Part shown: piece after piece, positions 8,896-18,523 of the stretch
Layout: every line of letters starts with the position of its first letter
Numbering within the stretch: position 1 is the stretch's first letter
Source: a bacterium
GTDB taxonomy: Bacteria; Planctomycetota; Planctomycetia; Pirellulales; UBA1268
DNA length: 52,643 nt
Reading direction: 5' to 3'
NCBI GenBank assembly: GCA_029978085.1
Contig: JAPOJV010000004.1
Coordinates: 1-52,643 of the forward strand
The notes under the pieces: model-generated
What the model saw: only the letters and a program-made list of their open reading frames with translations
The model's database searches: none
Told to the model about the DNA's origin: nothing
Made by a program: the position numbers and the translations under genes

Positions 8896-10101
8896 ATGCA
8901 CGCAGGAATGACGGGGCCGGGCAGTTACGACATGCTCGTGCCGCCACGGATCGTGTTCGGTGCAGGCCGTACGGCCGAGGTCGCCGGCCTCGTCGCCGAG
9001 TTCGGCCGGGCCGCGTGGATCGTGACCGGCCGCTCCAGTGGCCCGGCGAGCGGCGGGCTCGACGCCGTCGAACAGGCCTGTCGGCTGGCCGGCATTCCCA
9101 CGCTGCGGGTGGCGACGAGTGCGGGCGAGCCCACGGTGGACGACGTGACCGCGGCGCTCGCCGCGCTACCCAGCGAAGGACGGAAGGACGCGGTGATCGT
9201 CGCCGTCGGCGGCGGCGCCACGATCGACCTCGCCAAGGCGGTCGCCGCCCTCGCAACGAACGTCCCGCGCGACGCGGCCGACCTCGATGCGGCCGTGATC
9301 GATCATCTCGAGGGGGTGGGACGGGGGCTGCCGATCAGCCGTCTTCCCCTGCCGCTGGTGGCGGTGCCCACCACCGCGGGCACGGGGGCCGAGGCGACCC
9401 GCAACGCGGTGATCTCCTGCTCGCGACGGCGGTTCAAGAAGAGCATGCGCAGTCCCCTGCTGGTGCCGCGGGCGGCGGTCGTCGATCCGGCCCTCACGCT
9501 CTCGTGCTCGCGAGACACGACCATGGCCTCCGGGCTCGATTGCATCACGCAACTGATCGAGTCGTTCATCTGCCGGTTTCGGCAGCCGGTGCCCCGGGCG
9601 CTGGTGCTCGACGCCCTGCCGCGAGCCCTGGTCGCCCTCCCGCGGGTACTCGCCGCGCCGGCCGATCTGGATGCCCGGGCGGCATTGAGCCATGCGGCGC
9701 TGATGTCGGGCATCGCGCTTACGAACTCGGGGCTGGGCATGGCACACGGCGTGGCCGCGGCGCTCGGCATCGAGTGTGGCACGCCGCATGGCGTCGCCTG
9801 CGCCGTGATGCTCCCGGTGGCGCTGCGGGTCAACGAGCAGGTGGCCCGGGGCGATCTGGCCATGCTCGAGCGGACGCTCGACCCGGCGGCTGGTGATGAC
9901 GCGCGAGCGGCTCGGGCGTTCATGGAGCGGATCGAGCGGCTCTGCCTGGTCGCGGGCACGCCGCAGCGGCTGCGCGACGTCGGTCTCGCAGCCGATCGGC
10001 TTGGCTGGCTCGCGGAACACTCCGGCGGCGCGAGCATGAGAGGCAATCCGCGTGAGCTCGACGCAGCGGCATTGCTGCCGATTCTGGCGGCCTGCTACTG
10101 A
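8896..10101 (+). CDS. Iron-containing alcohol dehydrogenase
   Basis: VGGGATIDLAKAVA, VAVPTTAGTGAEATRNAVI, GMAHGVAAALG motifs. Confidence 0.9.
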   Translation: MHAGMTGPGSYDMLVPPRIVFGAGRTAEVAGLVAEFGRAAWIVTGRSSGPASGGLDAVEQACRLAGIPTLRVATSAGEPTVDDVTAALAALPSEGRKDAVIVAVGGGATIDLAKAVAALATNVPRDAADLDAAVIDHLEGVGRGLPISRLPLPLVAVPTTAGTGAEATRNAVISCSRRRFKKSMRSPLLVPRAAVVDPALTLSCSRDTTMASGLDCITQLIESFICRFRQPVPRALVLDALPRALVALPRVLAAPADLDARAALSHAALMSGIALTNSGLGMAHGVAAALGIECGTPHGVACAVMLPVALRVNEQVARGDLAMLERTLDPAAGDDARAARAFMERIERLCLVAGTPQRLRDVGLAADRLGWLAEHSGGASMRGNPRELDAAALLPILAACY

Positions 10102-11363
10102 TCGCCACCCGCGATCACGGGATCGGTGAGGAGCTGCTGGAGCACGGCGCCGTCGGGCTCGCCGCTGAACGAGGCGAGCTGGAATTCACCCCGGGCCGAC
10201 GCGAGATCGGGCGTGTCCCGCAGCAGGTGGAAGGTGCCCAGGTAGAGGTGGTTTCCGGGCTTCCTCGCGGCATTGAACCACTGTTGCACGATTGCGAGCA
10301 GGACGTCGTCGGGAAGACGGTCGCGGGGCACACGTTCGTTCTGTCCCCGGTCCCGGTAGACGACGCGGGTGGCGTCGACTTCGATGATCCCGATGATCCG
10401 GCCATCCGCCAGTTCGATGTCGTTTTCGCTGCTCGCTTTCAGCGCCTTGTCCCGCAGGGCAGGGAAGTTTTTCGCGTAGGCGGCGAGCCGCCGCCAGCGA
10501 TCCAGCCGTTCGCTTGCAGACTCGTCCGGAGCAGCGACGTCCTGGGCTTTGTCGAGCAGTTTGTCGGCAGCGGGAAAGTCTCTCCGGCGCAGCGCGGCGT
10601 AGACGCTCTCGAGGTGATCCTCGAGGGTGTCGCCATCGCTGGCGGTGGTTTCCGGGGCAGCGTCCGGTTCGGGCTCCGGCTCCGTGAGGGATTCGGTCTC
10701 GGGTTCCGTGATGGGTTCGGGCTCCGACTCGGGCTCGCTCTCGGTCTCGGGTTCCGCGAGGGGCTCGGGGACGGGCCGGGGTGGGCGCACGGCTCGAGAT
10801 GGCTCGGATGCAGGCCGCTTGGGAGCGGGACGCTCGGGCCGCGGCGACGTCGACAACGCAACCGAGACGGCGGGCTTGCCAGACTGATTCTGCGAGACCT
10901 GGTATCCCAGCCAGCCTGCCGCTCCCAGGAGCAGGGCCACGACAGCGAGAGGCAGCACCGGACTCGACCGCCGCACGACCACGGGCGGCCGCACCGCCAC
11001 GCTGGGAGTGGGCAACATCGGGGCGGACGGGGGCTCGACAGCCTCGCCGGAGCCGAATACGCCTCCCGGCTGGTGGTTCGTCGGAGGGAAAGGCAGCGAG
11101 GGGCTGCCGCGAGCCGTGGAGGCTGCCGCGAGCATGGCGTCTCGCGACTGCTCGACCCGGGCCAGCAAGGCGTCCCGAGCCCTGGCGAGCGGCCCGGGAT
11201 CGATCGACCGCAGGGTGATCAGCTTCTGATCGGCCGCCCTCACGATCGCGAGCGGGTCGGTCTCCAGCGGGGAGACCCCGAGGACTCGATGCGGCGTCAC
11301 CAACTCGACGGCATCGATGCCGAGCCACTGGCGGCAGGGGTCAAATGGGGATTCATCGTGCAT
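10095..11363 (-). CDS. Hypothetical protein: TM segment, Glu/Pro-rich linker, SHD1-like C-terminal segment
   Basis: PVLPLAVVALLLGAAGWLGYQV TM; PETESEPESEPEPITEPETESLTEPEPEP low complexity; ADGRIIGIIEVDATRVVYRDRGQNERVPRDRL SHD1-like. Confidence 0.65.
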   Translation of the reverse strand: MHDESPFDPCRQWLGIDAVELVTPHRVLGVSPLETDPLAIVRAADQKLITLRSIDPGPLARARDALLARVEQSRDAMLAAASTARGSPSLPFPPTNHQPGGVFGSGEAVEPPSAPMLPTPSVAVRPPVVVRRSSPVLPLAVVALLLGAAGWLGYQVSQNQSGKPAVSVALSTSPRPERPAPKRPASEPSRAVRPPRPVPEPLAEPETESEPESEPEPITEPETESLTEPEPEPDAAPETTASDGDTLEDHLESVYAALRRRDFPAADKLLDKAQDVAAPDESASERLDRWRRLAAYAKNFPALRDKALKASSENDIELADGRIIGIIEVDATRVVYRDRGQNERVPRDRLPDDVLLAIVQQWFNAARKPGNHLYLGTFHLLRDTPDLASARGEFQLASFSGEPDGAVLQQLLTDPVIAGGDQ

Positions 11364-11427
11364 CTGAACACCGATCGGATGGGTGAGTCCGCGCTGCGGA
11401 ACCCCCCATCATAGCCGGTGCCCCACA

Positions 11428-13695
11428 TCACGTCAGCCTGCGCCACGCCGTCATTTCCGCGATCGTGTGCTGGTGCTTGCGGGCCGTCTCCCGGATCACG
11501 AACGGAATGTCACCGCGTGACACCAACGCGAACCGCGGGGTCAGGCAGCGTTCCAGTCCCGTGAACGTCGTCAGCGGCTCGCCATGCTCCCGACGTCCCC
11601 CGAGCCACTTGTCCTTGGGAGTGTATTCCTCGAGCCACGTGTAGGGAGACGTGATCACGAGCAGGCCCCCGGGCAGGATCCGGTCGGCAATCTCCCGGAG
11701 AAACAGCGAGGGATCGTAGAGACGGTCGATGAGGTTGCCGGCGAACACGAGGTCATAGCCAGCGTAGATCGCCTTGAGGTTGCAGGCGTCGCCCTGCATG
11801 AAGAGCACGCGGGAGCCGATGTCACCGAGGCCGAGCCGCTCGAGCGAGATCGCCCGCGGGACCGTGAGCTCGCCCTCGGTCGGAATTTCGTAGTGCAGCT
11901 CGTCCCCCTGCTGGAGCCGCACGCCCGACTGGATGAACCGGGCTGAGAAGTCGATCGCGTCGACATGGGCGAAGTGGCGGGCGAACTCGAACGCGGAGCG
12001 GCCGACAGAGCAGCCGATGTCGAGGCACTTGCCCCGACGATCCGCAGGCACGTGTGGCATCGTGGCCGCCACGCAGGCCTGCGGGAAGTTGGCCACGCCG
12101 AGCACGCTGCCGCGGTTCGCAGCGTCGCCGCCGGAAGCGGCATCGAACCCTCCGGAAGCGGCGTCACCATAGTGGAAATCGAGATACTGCGTCACGAGTT
12201 GATCGGTCTCGTAGAGCCGCGAGCCGGCCGTAACCGCCTCGTTGCCCGGCTCCTCGACGATCGTGCGGAAGCCCGCGTGCTGGAAGAAGTGCCGTCGAAA
12301 GGCATAGCGGGCGCTGGCGAGCGCCTCGTTGCCGGTCGAGATCCAGGAGCCTCCCTTGATCAGATTGTGGCGGCCGTCGAACGTGGGCACAGAGAAGTCG
12401 TCGTAGAGCGGGTGGATCTCGAAACCCTTGAAGGGCATGATCGGCGTGCGGGTCCACTGCCAGACGTTGCCCACGACGTCACAGAACTCGCCCTGTGGAA
12501 AGGCGTCGACGGGGCAGCTCGACGCGAAGTGCTCGAGATTGAGATTGCCGGGAGCGCGGTCCCACGACGGGTGGTCGCCCGGCACCTCGTCGCGGAGCGC
12601 CTGCCAATGGGCCTCGGTTGGCAAGAGCACGTTCTCGCCCGTCCGCTTGGCCAGCCAGGTGCAGTAGGCCTGGGCCTCCAGACAGTTGACCTCGACCGGC
12701 CAATCGAGCGGCAGGGGCCGCTCGTCGAGCAGGTTCCGCTGCCAGTAGCCGTCGGCGCGGCTGAGCCAGAACTTGGGATGCTCGGCCCGCGTGTAGTGGA
12801 GCCAGCCGCGGCCCTCCTCGGTCCAGAGCGACTCGTCGCGATACCCGCCGGCAGTCACGAACTCCAGGAACTCGGCGTTGGAGACGAGCCGCTTCCCCGC
12901 GCGAAACGGAGGCAGGGCCGCGTCCTCGTGTCCGTATTCGTTGTCCCAGCCGTAGGTGTGATCGTCGGCCCGCTTGCCGAGCCGCACGGTCCGGCCGGCG
13001 ACGGGGAGCCAGTCATTCGCCGGCGGAGTGCCCGTCGTCGTGCAGGCCGCCCAGAGTCGCCGCTCCTCGGCGGTGAGTTCGTCGCCATGACGCAGTTCGT
13101 CGAGCGGCATCTGCCGCATGATCACGCTCGATGTCTCGAGGTGGATCCGCTCGTGCTCGATGCCCATCAGGATCACCCAGGCGGGCGAGTCCTGACGGAT
13201 CGGCAGTTCGAGCGGCATCGACTGGATGAACCCATCGACGAGCTCCCGCAGCGCGGCTCGGTAGTCGCGAACCGTGCGAACGCTCGGCCAGTCGTAGTGG
13301 GCCGTGTTGAGATCGTCCCACGACATCTCGTCGACGCCCACGGCCATCATGGCCTCGAGCACGGCATCGAGCCGCCGGGGAATCAGCCGACCGGCCGTGA
13401 GCTTGTTGACATAGAACACCGCCGGATGGGCGAAGTAGAAGATCAGCGGGTGGCGGAGCGGTTCGTGCCGCTCGTAGTAGGAGGCGTCGTCACGGATCAG
13501 ATCGAAGAGCCGCTCGTAGATCGCACAGGTCTGATGGAAATAGCGGCGGATCTCGGCCCGCTTTGCGGCGACCGGATCGGCCGCCGCAGGATCGGCGGTG
13601 AGCAGCACCGTGTGGGTCGGGGCCAGTGCCGCCTCGAATTCGGCGAATCGGCTGGAGGGGGCGCGGACGGGCGACGTGGCGACAGGGGGCTTCAT
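11428..13695 (-). CDS. ovoA: 5-histidylcysteine sulfoxide synthase / 4-mercaptohistidine N-methyltransferase (ovothiol biosynthesis)
   Basis: DinB-like region with GIEHERIHLETSSVIMRQMP, FGE-sulfatase-like VVGNVWQWTRTP...GGSWIS, C-terminal SAM methyltransferase LDIGCSVGRSAFEFARHF. Confidence 0.88.
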   Translation of the reverse strand: MKPPVATSPVRAPSSRFAEFEAALAPTHTVLLTADPAAADPVAAKRAEIRRYFHQTCAIYERLFDLIRDDASYYERHEPLRHPLIFYFAHPAVFYVNKLTAGRLIPRRLDAVLEAMMAVGVDEMSWDDLNTAHYDWPSVRTVRDYRAALRELVDGFIQSMPLELPIRQDSPAWVILMGIEHERIHLETSSVIMRQMPLDELRHGDELTAEERRLWAACTTTGTPPANDWLPVAGRTVRLGKRADDHTYGWDNEYGHEDAALPPFRAGKRLVSNAEFLEFVTAGGYRDESLWTEEGRGWLHYTRAEHPKFWLSRADGYWQRNLLDERPLPLDWPVEVNCLEAQAYCTWLAKRTGENVLLPTEAHWQALRDEVPGDHPSWDRAPGNLNLEHFASSCPVDAFPQGEFCDVVGNVWQWTRTPIMPFKGFEIHPLYDDFSVPTFDGRHNLIKGGSWISTGNEALASARYAFRRHFFQHAGFRTIVEEPGNEAVTAGSRLYETDQLVTQYLDFHYGDAASGGFDAASGGDAANRGSVLGVANFPQACVAATMPHVPADRRGKCLDIGCSVGRSAFEFARHFAHVDAIDFSARFIQSGVRLQQGDELHYEIPTEGELTVPRAISLERLGLGDIGSRVLFMQGDACNLKAIYAGYDLVFAGNLIDRLYDPSLFLREIADRILPGGLLVITSPYTWLEEYTPKDKWLGGRREHGEPLTTFTGLERCLTPRFALVSRGDIPFVIRETARKHQHTIAEMTAWRRLT

Positions 13696-13719
13696 GCAGC
13701 TCCTCACGACTCAGAAACC

Positions 13720-14778
13720 TTACGAAACCGAAAGTGTATCGTGAGCCTGCAAATCTGCGAGCAGTCGGCGGGGAATCGATGCCGTCGCCCCGAGCAGCGC
13801 CCCGACGACGGCCCCACGATGGCAGTTGTCGCCGCCGCACAGGGCGTTGGCGCGGACGCCGGCGGCACAGTCGCCTGCGTGCTGGCAGGCGAGAAAGACC
13901 GCCGCCGGGAAGGCCTCGTCGATATAGCAGGCGGGGCTCAGGACTCCACCAACGACGGCACGGTCGGGGCACGGGCCGCCTGCTGCGTCACAGCGGCCAT
14001 TCCAATCGGCGAGTTTCGCCGCGGACACCCAGTCAGACGCCTCCTCGAGGACGACAGTGCGGAGGTCCTCGGCGGGGCGATCACCGCGGGTGAGCCGCAC
14101 GAGCATTCGCACGAAGGCATCGGCAGCCGCCAGGACGTCGTCGTCCTTGTGGGTCAGCGAGACGTGAACCCTCACGATCCGCCGCAGGTCGGGATGCCGT
14201 GGGCCAAGCCCGGCCACGATCGCAGGCACGTGGGCCAGGCCGCCGATATGCACGTCGCGAACACCACAGTTGATCGGCTTGCGGCCCGCTGCCAGGTTCG
14301 TGAAGAAGTGGCGGTGGTATTCCTCGACGTAGGTGTCGCCATGTCGAGCCGGCTGCCGCATGAAGGCCACGTAGTGGTCGAGCCAGCGTTCGGGATCGTA
14401 GTCGCGGTCGCGGCGCACCAGGCGGTAGAGTTCGGCCGCGAGCTGGAAGTTGAGCGTGTTGCCGCCGGCCGGGAGCCGCTGGTGGTAGTGAACACCGCGG
14501 CGACCCCAGAACTGCGCCTGGTCGCCGAGGATGTCGAACTGTGGTCCAGCCGCGACGTAGCTCGACCGCCAGAGGATGCTGTCGGGGTGCGGGCTGCGGG
14601 GAGGCAGATAGCCGATCCCGTCGGCAGGCGCGAGCAATTCGGGATAGTCGCGGTCGAGTGCCGCGCGGTCGTAATACCAATGGACGGGCATCGACACCGC
14701 GTCGGCCACGAGTGAGCCGAGGAACGCGGCGCGGGCCCGGTCATCGCCGGATGTGTCGGCGGCCATGTCGTCTGTCAT
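13720..14778 (-). CDS. ADP-ribosylglycohydrolase family protein
   Basis: AAFLGSLVADAVSMPVHWYYD; SLTHKDDDVLAAADAFVRML; CGGDNCHRGAVVGALLGA. Confidence 0.85.
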   Translation of the reverse strand: MTDDMAADTSGDDRARAAFLGSLVADAVSMPVHWYYDRAALDRDYPELLAPADGIGYLPPRSPHPDSILWRSSYVAAGPQFDILGDQAQFWGRRGVHYHQRLPAGGNTLNFQLAAELYRLVRRDRDYDPERWLDHYVAFMRQPARHGDTYVEEYHRHFFTNLAAGRKPINCGVRDVHIGGLAHVPAIVAGLGPRHPDLRRIVRVHVSLTHKDDDVLAAADAFVRMLVRLTRGDRPAEDLRTVVLEEASDWVSAAKLADWNGRCDAAGGPCPDRAVVGGVLSPACYIDEAFPAAVFLACQHAGDCAAGVRANALCGGDNCHRGAVVGALLGATASIPRRLLADLQAHDTLSVS

Positions 14779-15536
14779 GAGGCGAGGGCCCCGTCAAGAA
14801 ATGCCCGCACCCGCGGGTGTGCCTGCTCGGTGAAAAACGCACGCGAGCGATCGTGGGCCAGCACGCGGCCGTCGGCGATGAAGGCCACCTCGTCGGCGAC
14901 CCGGCGGGCGAACGCCATCTCGTGGGTCACCAGGATGAACTGCGTGCCCGAGGTGCGCAGTTCGCCGATCATTTCCAGCACCTCGCTGCGCATCTCGGGA
15001 TCGAGTGCCGATGTCGGCTCGTCGAGAAACAGCCGTTGCGGCTGGGTCACGAGGGCCCGCAGGATCGCGATCCGCTGCTTCTGGCCACCGGACAACTCGG
15101 CCGGCCGCTTGTGGGCGTGCTGGGTGAGGCGAAACCGTTCGAGCGGACCCCGGACTCGGTCGGCTGCCGCGGCCGGCGACAGGCCGTGCACGTGGACGAG
15201 CGGCAGCAGGAGGTTGTCCATGGCGGTGAGATGCGGGAACAAGTTGTATGCCTGGAAAACCGTGCCCACGGTGCGGCGGTAACCGCGGAGCCCCGTCTCG
15301 TCGCGGGGCAGCGGCACGTCGTCGAATGCAACGTTGCCGGCCGTCGGCACGTCGAGGCCTGCGAGAATCCGCAAGAGCGTCGACTTGCCGCCGCCGGACG
15401 GGCCGACGAGCACGAGCGCCGTGATGTCGGCGGTGGCGAGGTTCAGGCCGTCGAGGACGGTGGCCGTGGTGGCGGGACGGCCCGCAGCGGCTGGCGTGGT
15501 GAACCGCTGCACGAGGCCGCGGACGTCGAGCTTCAT
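14775..15536 (-). CDS. Polar amino acid ABC transporter ATP-binding protein
   Basis: VGPSGGGKSTLLR, LSGGQKQRIAILRAL, RLFLDEPTSALDPEM. Confidence 0.92.
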   Translation of the reverse strand: MKLDVRGLVQRFTTPAAAGRPATTATVLDGLNLATADITALVLVGPSGGGKSTLLRILAGLDVPTAGNVAFDDVPLPRDETGLRGYRRTVGTVFQAYNLFPHLTAMDNLLLPLVHVHGLSPAAAADRVRGPLERFRLTQHAHKRPAELSGGQKQRIAILRALVTQPQRLFLDEPTSALDPEMRSEVLEMIGELRTSGTQFILVTHEMAFARRVADEVAFIADGRVLAHDRSRAFFTEQAHPRVRAFLDGALAS

Positions 15537-15552
15537 GCCGGTGGTCTTCCCG

Positions 15553-16290
15553 TCAGGCCGCCTCGTACCGGAACCGACGCTCGAGCCACCGCGACACGCC
15601 GGCCAACGGCAGCGTGACCGCGAGGTAGCCGGCGGCCAGCGGCAGATAGCTTTCGAGCGTCGAGTAGGTGAACGAGTTGACCTCCTGAGCGGCGAGCGTG
15701 AACTCGGAAATGGCGATCACCGACAACAGCGACGAATCCTTGATCAGCGACACGAGCTGGCCCGCCACGGCCGGAAGCACGATCCGCACGGCCTGCGGCA
15801 GCACGACCAGCCGGAGCGTCTGGGCGGGCGCGAGGCCGATCGCCCGGGCGCTGTCGAGCTGGGCCTTGGGAATGGCATCGAGGCCGCCGCGGAAGATCTC
15901 GGCCATGTAGGCGCCGCTGAACAGGGCGAGCACGGCCACGCCCACCACGTAGCGGTTCTCGAGGCCGACGGCGCTGGCGACCACATAGAAGCCGATCAGC
16001 AGCTGCACGAGCAGCGGTGTGCCGCGAATGAGCTCGACGTAGATCCGCGCCGTGGCCTCGACGAGCGACTGCCGCGACCGCAGCATGAAGGCCGCGACGC
16101 CGCCGATCGCGACACTGGCGGCGAGGGCCGCGATGCTCAGTCCGACGGTCGTGAGCCAGCCCTGCACGAACTTCTGCCGGTAGTCCCAGACCCCTGCCCA
16201 GTTCCAGGCGTAGCCGACCCGCCAGAATGCCAGGGCGATGCCGGCGGCGAAGAGCACGACGACGATGAGGTGGGCGAGCCAGCGCGGCAT
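15553..16290 (-). CDS. Polar amino acid ABC transporter permease
   Basis: ELIRGTPLLVQLLIGFY, PKAQLDSARAIGLAPAQTLRLVVLPQAVRIVLPAVAGQLVSLIKDSSLLSVIAISE. Confidence 0.92.
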   Translation of the reverse strand: MPRWLAHLIVVVLFAAGIALAFWRVGYAWNWAGVWDYRQKFVQGWLTTVGLSIAALAASVAIGGVAAFMLRSRQSLVEATARIYVELIRGTPLLVQLLIGFYVVASAVGLENRYVVGVAVLALFSGAYMAEIFRGGLDAIPKAQLDSARAIGLAPAQTLRLVVLPQAVRIVLPAVAGQLVSLIKDSSLLSVIAISEFTLAAQEVNSFTYSTLESYLPLAAGYLAVTLPLAGVSRWLERRFRYEAA

Positions 16291-16334
16291 GCGGGAAAGG
16301 GTACCACGCGTGGGGCCGTGGCGCTGGTTTCTTT

Positions 16335-16362
16335 TCCGGTCACGGCGTGACCGGGCTACGGG
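16335..16362. repeat. 28-nt hairpin repeat, copy A
   Basis: tccGGTCACggcGTGACCgggctacggg; identical to 18496-18523. Confidence 0.85.
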
Positions 16363-16370
16363 CTGCGAAC

Positions 16371-17162
16371 CTAAAACACGAACGGGATGCCCTGGGCCTT
16401 GAAGAAGGCCTTTTCTGCGGGGAGGAACTCGTCGCCGAGCCGCTCGAAGCCCCCCTCGGTCCGGAAAGTCTCCAGGAATTCGTTCACGTTTCGCCGCAGG
16501 TCGTCATCGCCGAGCCGCAGGCCGATCGCCCACGTCTCTTCGCGGAACGGCTGGAGCAGGGCCCGGGTGGCCTCGGGATGCCGGCGATGATTCTGGTAGA
16601 TGGAAAGCGAGTCATAGATGAAGGCGTCGGCCTTGCCCTGCGCCACTTCGAGCACGGCCGAGGACTCCTTGTCGAGTACGAGCACGCGGGCCTTCGTGAG
16701 CGACGTCGCGGCGTACTGATGTCCGGTGGTGCCTTTCTTCACGGCTACGATCCGGCCGGGTGCGTCGAGATCGGCTGCCGATTGCACGGGCGACTTCACG
16801 GCGACGAGCAGCGCGAGCCCCGTGCGCAGGTAGGGCTCTGAGAAGGCGATCGACCGCGCCCGCTCCGGCGTGGCTGTGAGCGACGAGATGATGCAGTCGA
16901 TCTTGCGGGTCTTGAGGGCCGTGATCAGGCCGTCGAAGGCGATGTTCTCGATCCGCACCTCGCGGCCGAGATGCCGGCCGAGCGCCTCCGCCAGCCGCAC
17001 GCTCACGCCCGTCGGCTTGCCCTGTGCATCGGTCATCTCGAACGGCGGGTATGACAGCTCCATTCCCACTCGCAGCGGCTCCGCCGCAGAGGGTGTGGCC
17101 GCTGCGAAGAGCAGGGCTGCGGTCGAGAGCGATACATACAAGGAGCGGCGGATTGCATTCAT
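16371..17162 (-). CDS. Polar amino acid ABC transporter substrate-binding protein
   Basis: Signal peptide; LRVGMELSYPPFEMTDAQGKPTGVSVRLAEALG; IDCIISSLTATPERARSIAFSEPYL; start at ATG 17162. Confidence 0.92.
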   Translation of the reverse strand: MNAIRRSLYVSLSTAALLFAAATPSAAEPLRVGMELSYPPFEMTDAQGKPTGVSVRLAEALGRHLGREVRIENIAFDGLITALKTRKIDCIISSLTATPERARSIAFSEPYLRTGLALLVAVKSPVQSAADLDAPGRIVAVKKGTTGHQYAATSLTKARVLVLDKESSAVLEVAQGKADAFIYDSLSIYQNHRRHPEATRALLQPFREETWAIGLRLGDDDLRRNVNEFLETFRTEGGFERLGDEFLPAEKAFFKAQGIPFVF

Positions 17163-17215
17163 GGAGTTGAAGTTTAGTGCGTGAGCAGGAGCGGGGCTCG
17201 TACGTCGCACGGCGC

Positions 17216-18388
17216 TCATGCCGCGCGGGCGGCGAGGGCCGGCTCGGCGGTCGGATCGAGCGGGATCAGGCGGGCGTTGGGGCCGATCTCATAGGTGCGT
17301 CCTCGCCAGCTGACGGTCCGGACTGCGAACGACGCGAACCAGCCGAAGAAGTAGCCGAGATCCTTGAGCGGGATGATCGCCGCGTGATGCCAGGCCAGCG
17401 GCATGCCCCGAAGCAGCCGGGCGGCCGACAGCTCCAGGGCTGTCTTCATCGCGACGAGCGGCAGCGTCCAGGCGGCGAGCGGCGTGGCGAGGAGCAGCAG
17501 CGCCCACGGCACCGGGTTGAGCAGAAGCTCCAGCGGATAGGCCCAGGGGCAGAGCCGGCGGCGGAGGCCGGCGTGCCGCAGATGCCGGTGGACGAGCGCC
17601 TGCCATGACCAGTCGCGGTGCACGGTGTGGACGGGCACGCCGGCGAGGGCGAGTTTCCAGCCGGTGGCAAGCATGAGTCGCGAGAGCATGTAGTCGTCGG
17701 CGCCGTTATCGCGGACGCCGGCGAAGTCGTCGATGTCGGCGAGGGCCGCGCGACGGACCCATTGGCCCTTCGCGTTGACCACATGCTGCCCGGCGAAGAG
17801 CCGCGCGGCGATCGCGAGGAAGGCGGCGAGTTCGGTGTAGTGGAGATTCTCGATCGCGGCGGGCAGCCGGCGTTCGCCGATGCCGACGACCGGCTGGTAG
17901 ACCATGCCCACTCGCGGGTCAGCGAAGCCGGGCAGCACGCGGCCGATCTCGTCGCGGGCGATGCGCACGTTGCTGTCGGAGAGGAGGATGATGTCGTGGC
18001 GCGCGTGCGGCAGCAGTGTCTCCATGAGCCCGACCTTCGGGCTGGCCGCGTCGGTCTGACTGCCGACGACGATGGCGACGTCGCGGCCGGGATGGCGGCG
18101 GGCCACGCGGCGGACGAGGGCGAGTGCCGGGTCGGCCGGGTCGGCGACGCCGAAGATGACCTGGAGCGGCTCGTGTTCGAGCCGGAAGAACGAGGTGAGA
18201 TTGCGCTCGAGCTCGTCATCAACGCCGCACAACGGCTTGAGGATCGAGACGCCGGTCGGCGGCGCGTCAATGCCGTGCCGCATCGCCCGGCGGTGCCACA
18301 TCGTCCAGCCGAGCACGAGCAGCCAGGCGACTGCGTACAGCCCACAGCTCGCGGCACAGATGACGACCAGAAGTATCGAGGCGTTCAC
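17216..18388 (-). CDS. Glycosyltransferase family 2, ceramide glucosyltransferase / HpnI-like
   Basis: GVSILKPLCGVDDELERNLTSFF, ILLSDSNVRI, DNGADDYMLSRL and C-terminal TM helices. Confidence 0.8.
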   Translation of the reverse strand: MNASILLVVICAASCGLYAVAWLLVLGWTMWHRRAMRHGIDAPPTGVSILKPLCGVDDELERNLTSFFRLEHEPLQVIFGVADPADPALALVRRVARRHPGRDVAIVVGSQTDAASPKVGLMETLLPHARHDIILLSDSNVRIARDEIGRVLPGFADPRVGMVYQPVVGIGERRLPAAIENLHYTELAAFLAIAARLFAGQHVVNAKGQWVRRAALADIDDFAGVRDNGADDYMLSRLMLATGWKLALAGVPVHTVHRDWSWQALVHRHLRHAGLRRRLCPWAYPLELLLNPVPWALLLLATPLAAWTLPLVAMKTALELSAARLLRGMPLAWHHAAIIPLKDLGYFFGWFASFAVRTVSWRGRTYEIGPNARLIPLDPTAEPALAARAA

Positions 18389-18495
18389 GCCCGAGTCTCA
18401 CGGGAAGAAGTGCCTCCCCGCCCACGGAGGGGTGAGGCGGCGGGAGGCTACCGAGCGGCACGGGGCCGCTCAAGCTCAATCGAGCGTCACTTGAG

Positions 18496-18523
18496 TCCGG
18501 TCACGGCGTGACCGGGCTACGGG
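18496..18523. repeat. 28-nt hairpin repeat, copy B
   Basis: Identical to 16335-16362; 1 nt downstream of the stop of the adjacent SBP gene. Confidence 0.85.

Noticed and set aside
10630-10800. Repetitive GGCTCGG-type DNA, possible tandem repeat array
   Set aside because: Explained by the Glu/Pro-rich linker coded on the minus strand; no regular unit length and not CRISPR-like.
11965-14715. 916-aa plus-strand ORF
   Set aside because: Antisense to ovoA and the ADP-ribosylglycohydrolase gene, both with clear motifs; low-complexity Arg/Glu/Gly composition typical of antisense frames in high-GC DNA.
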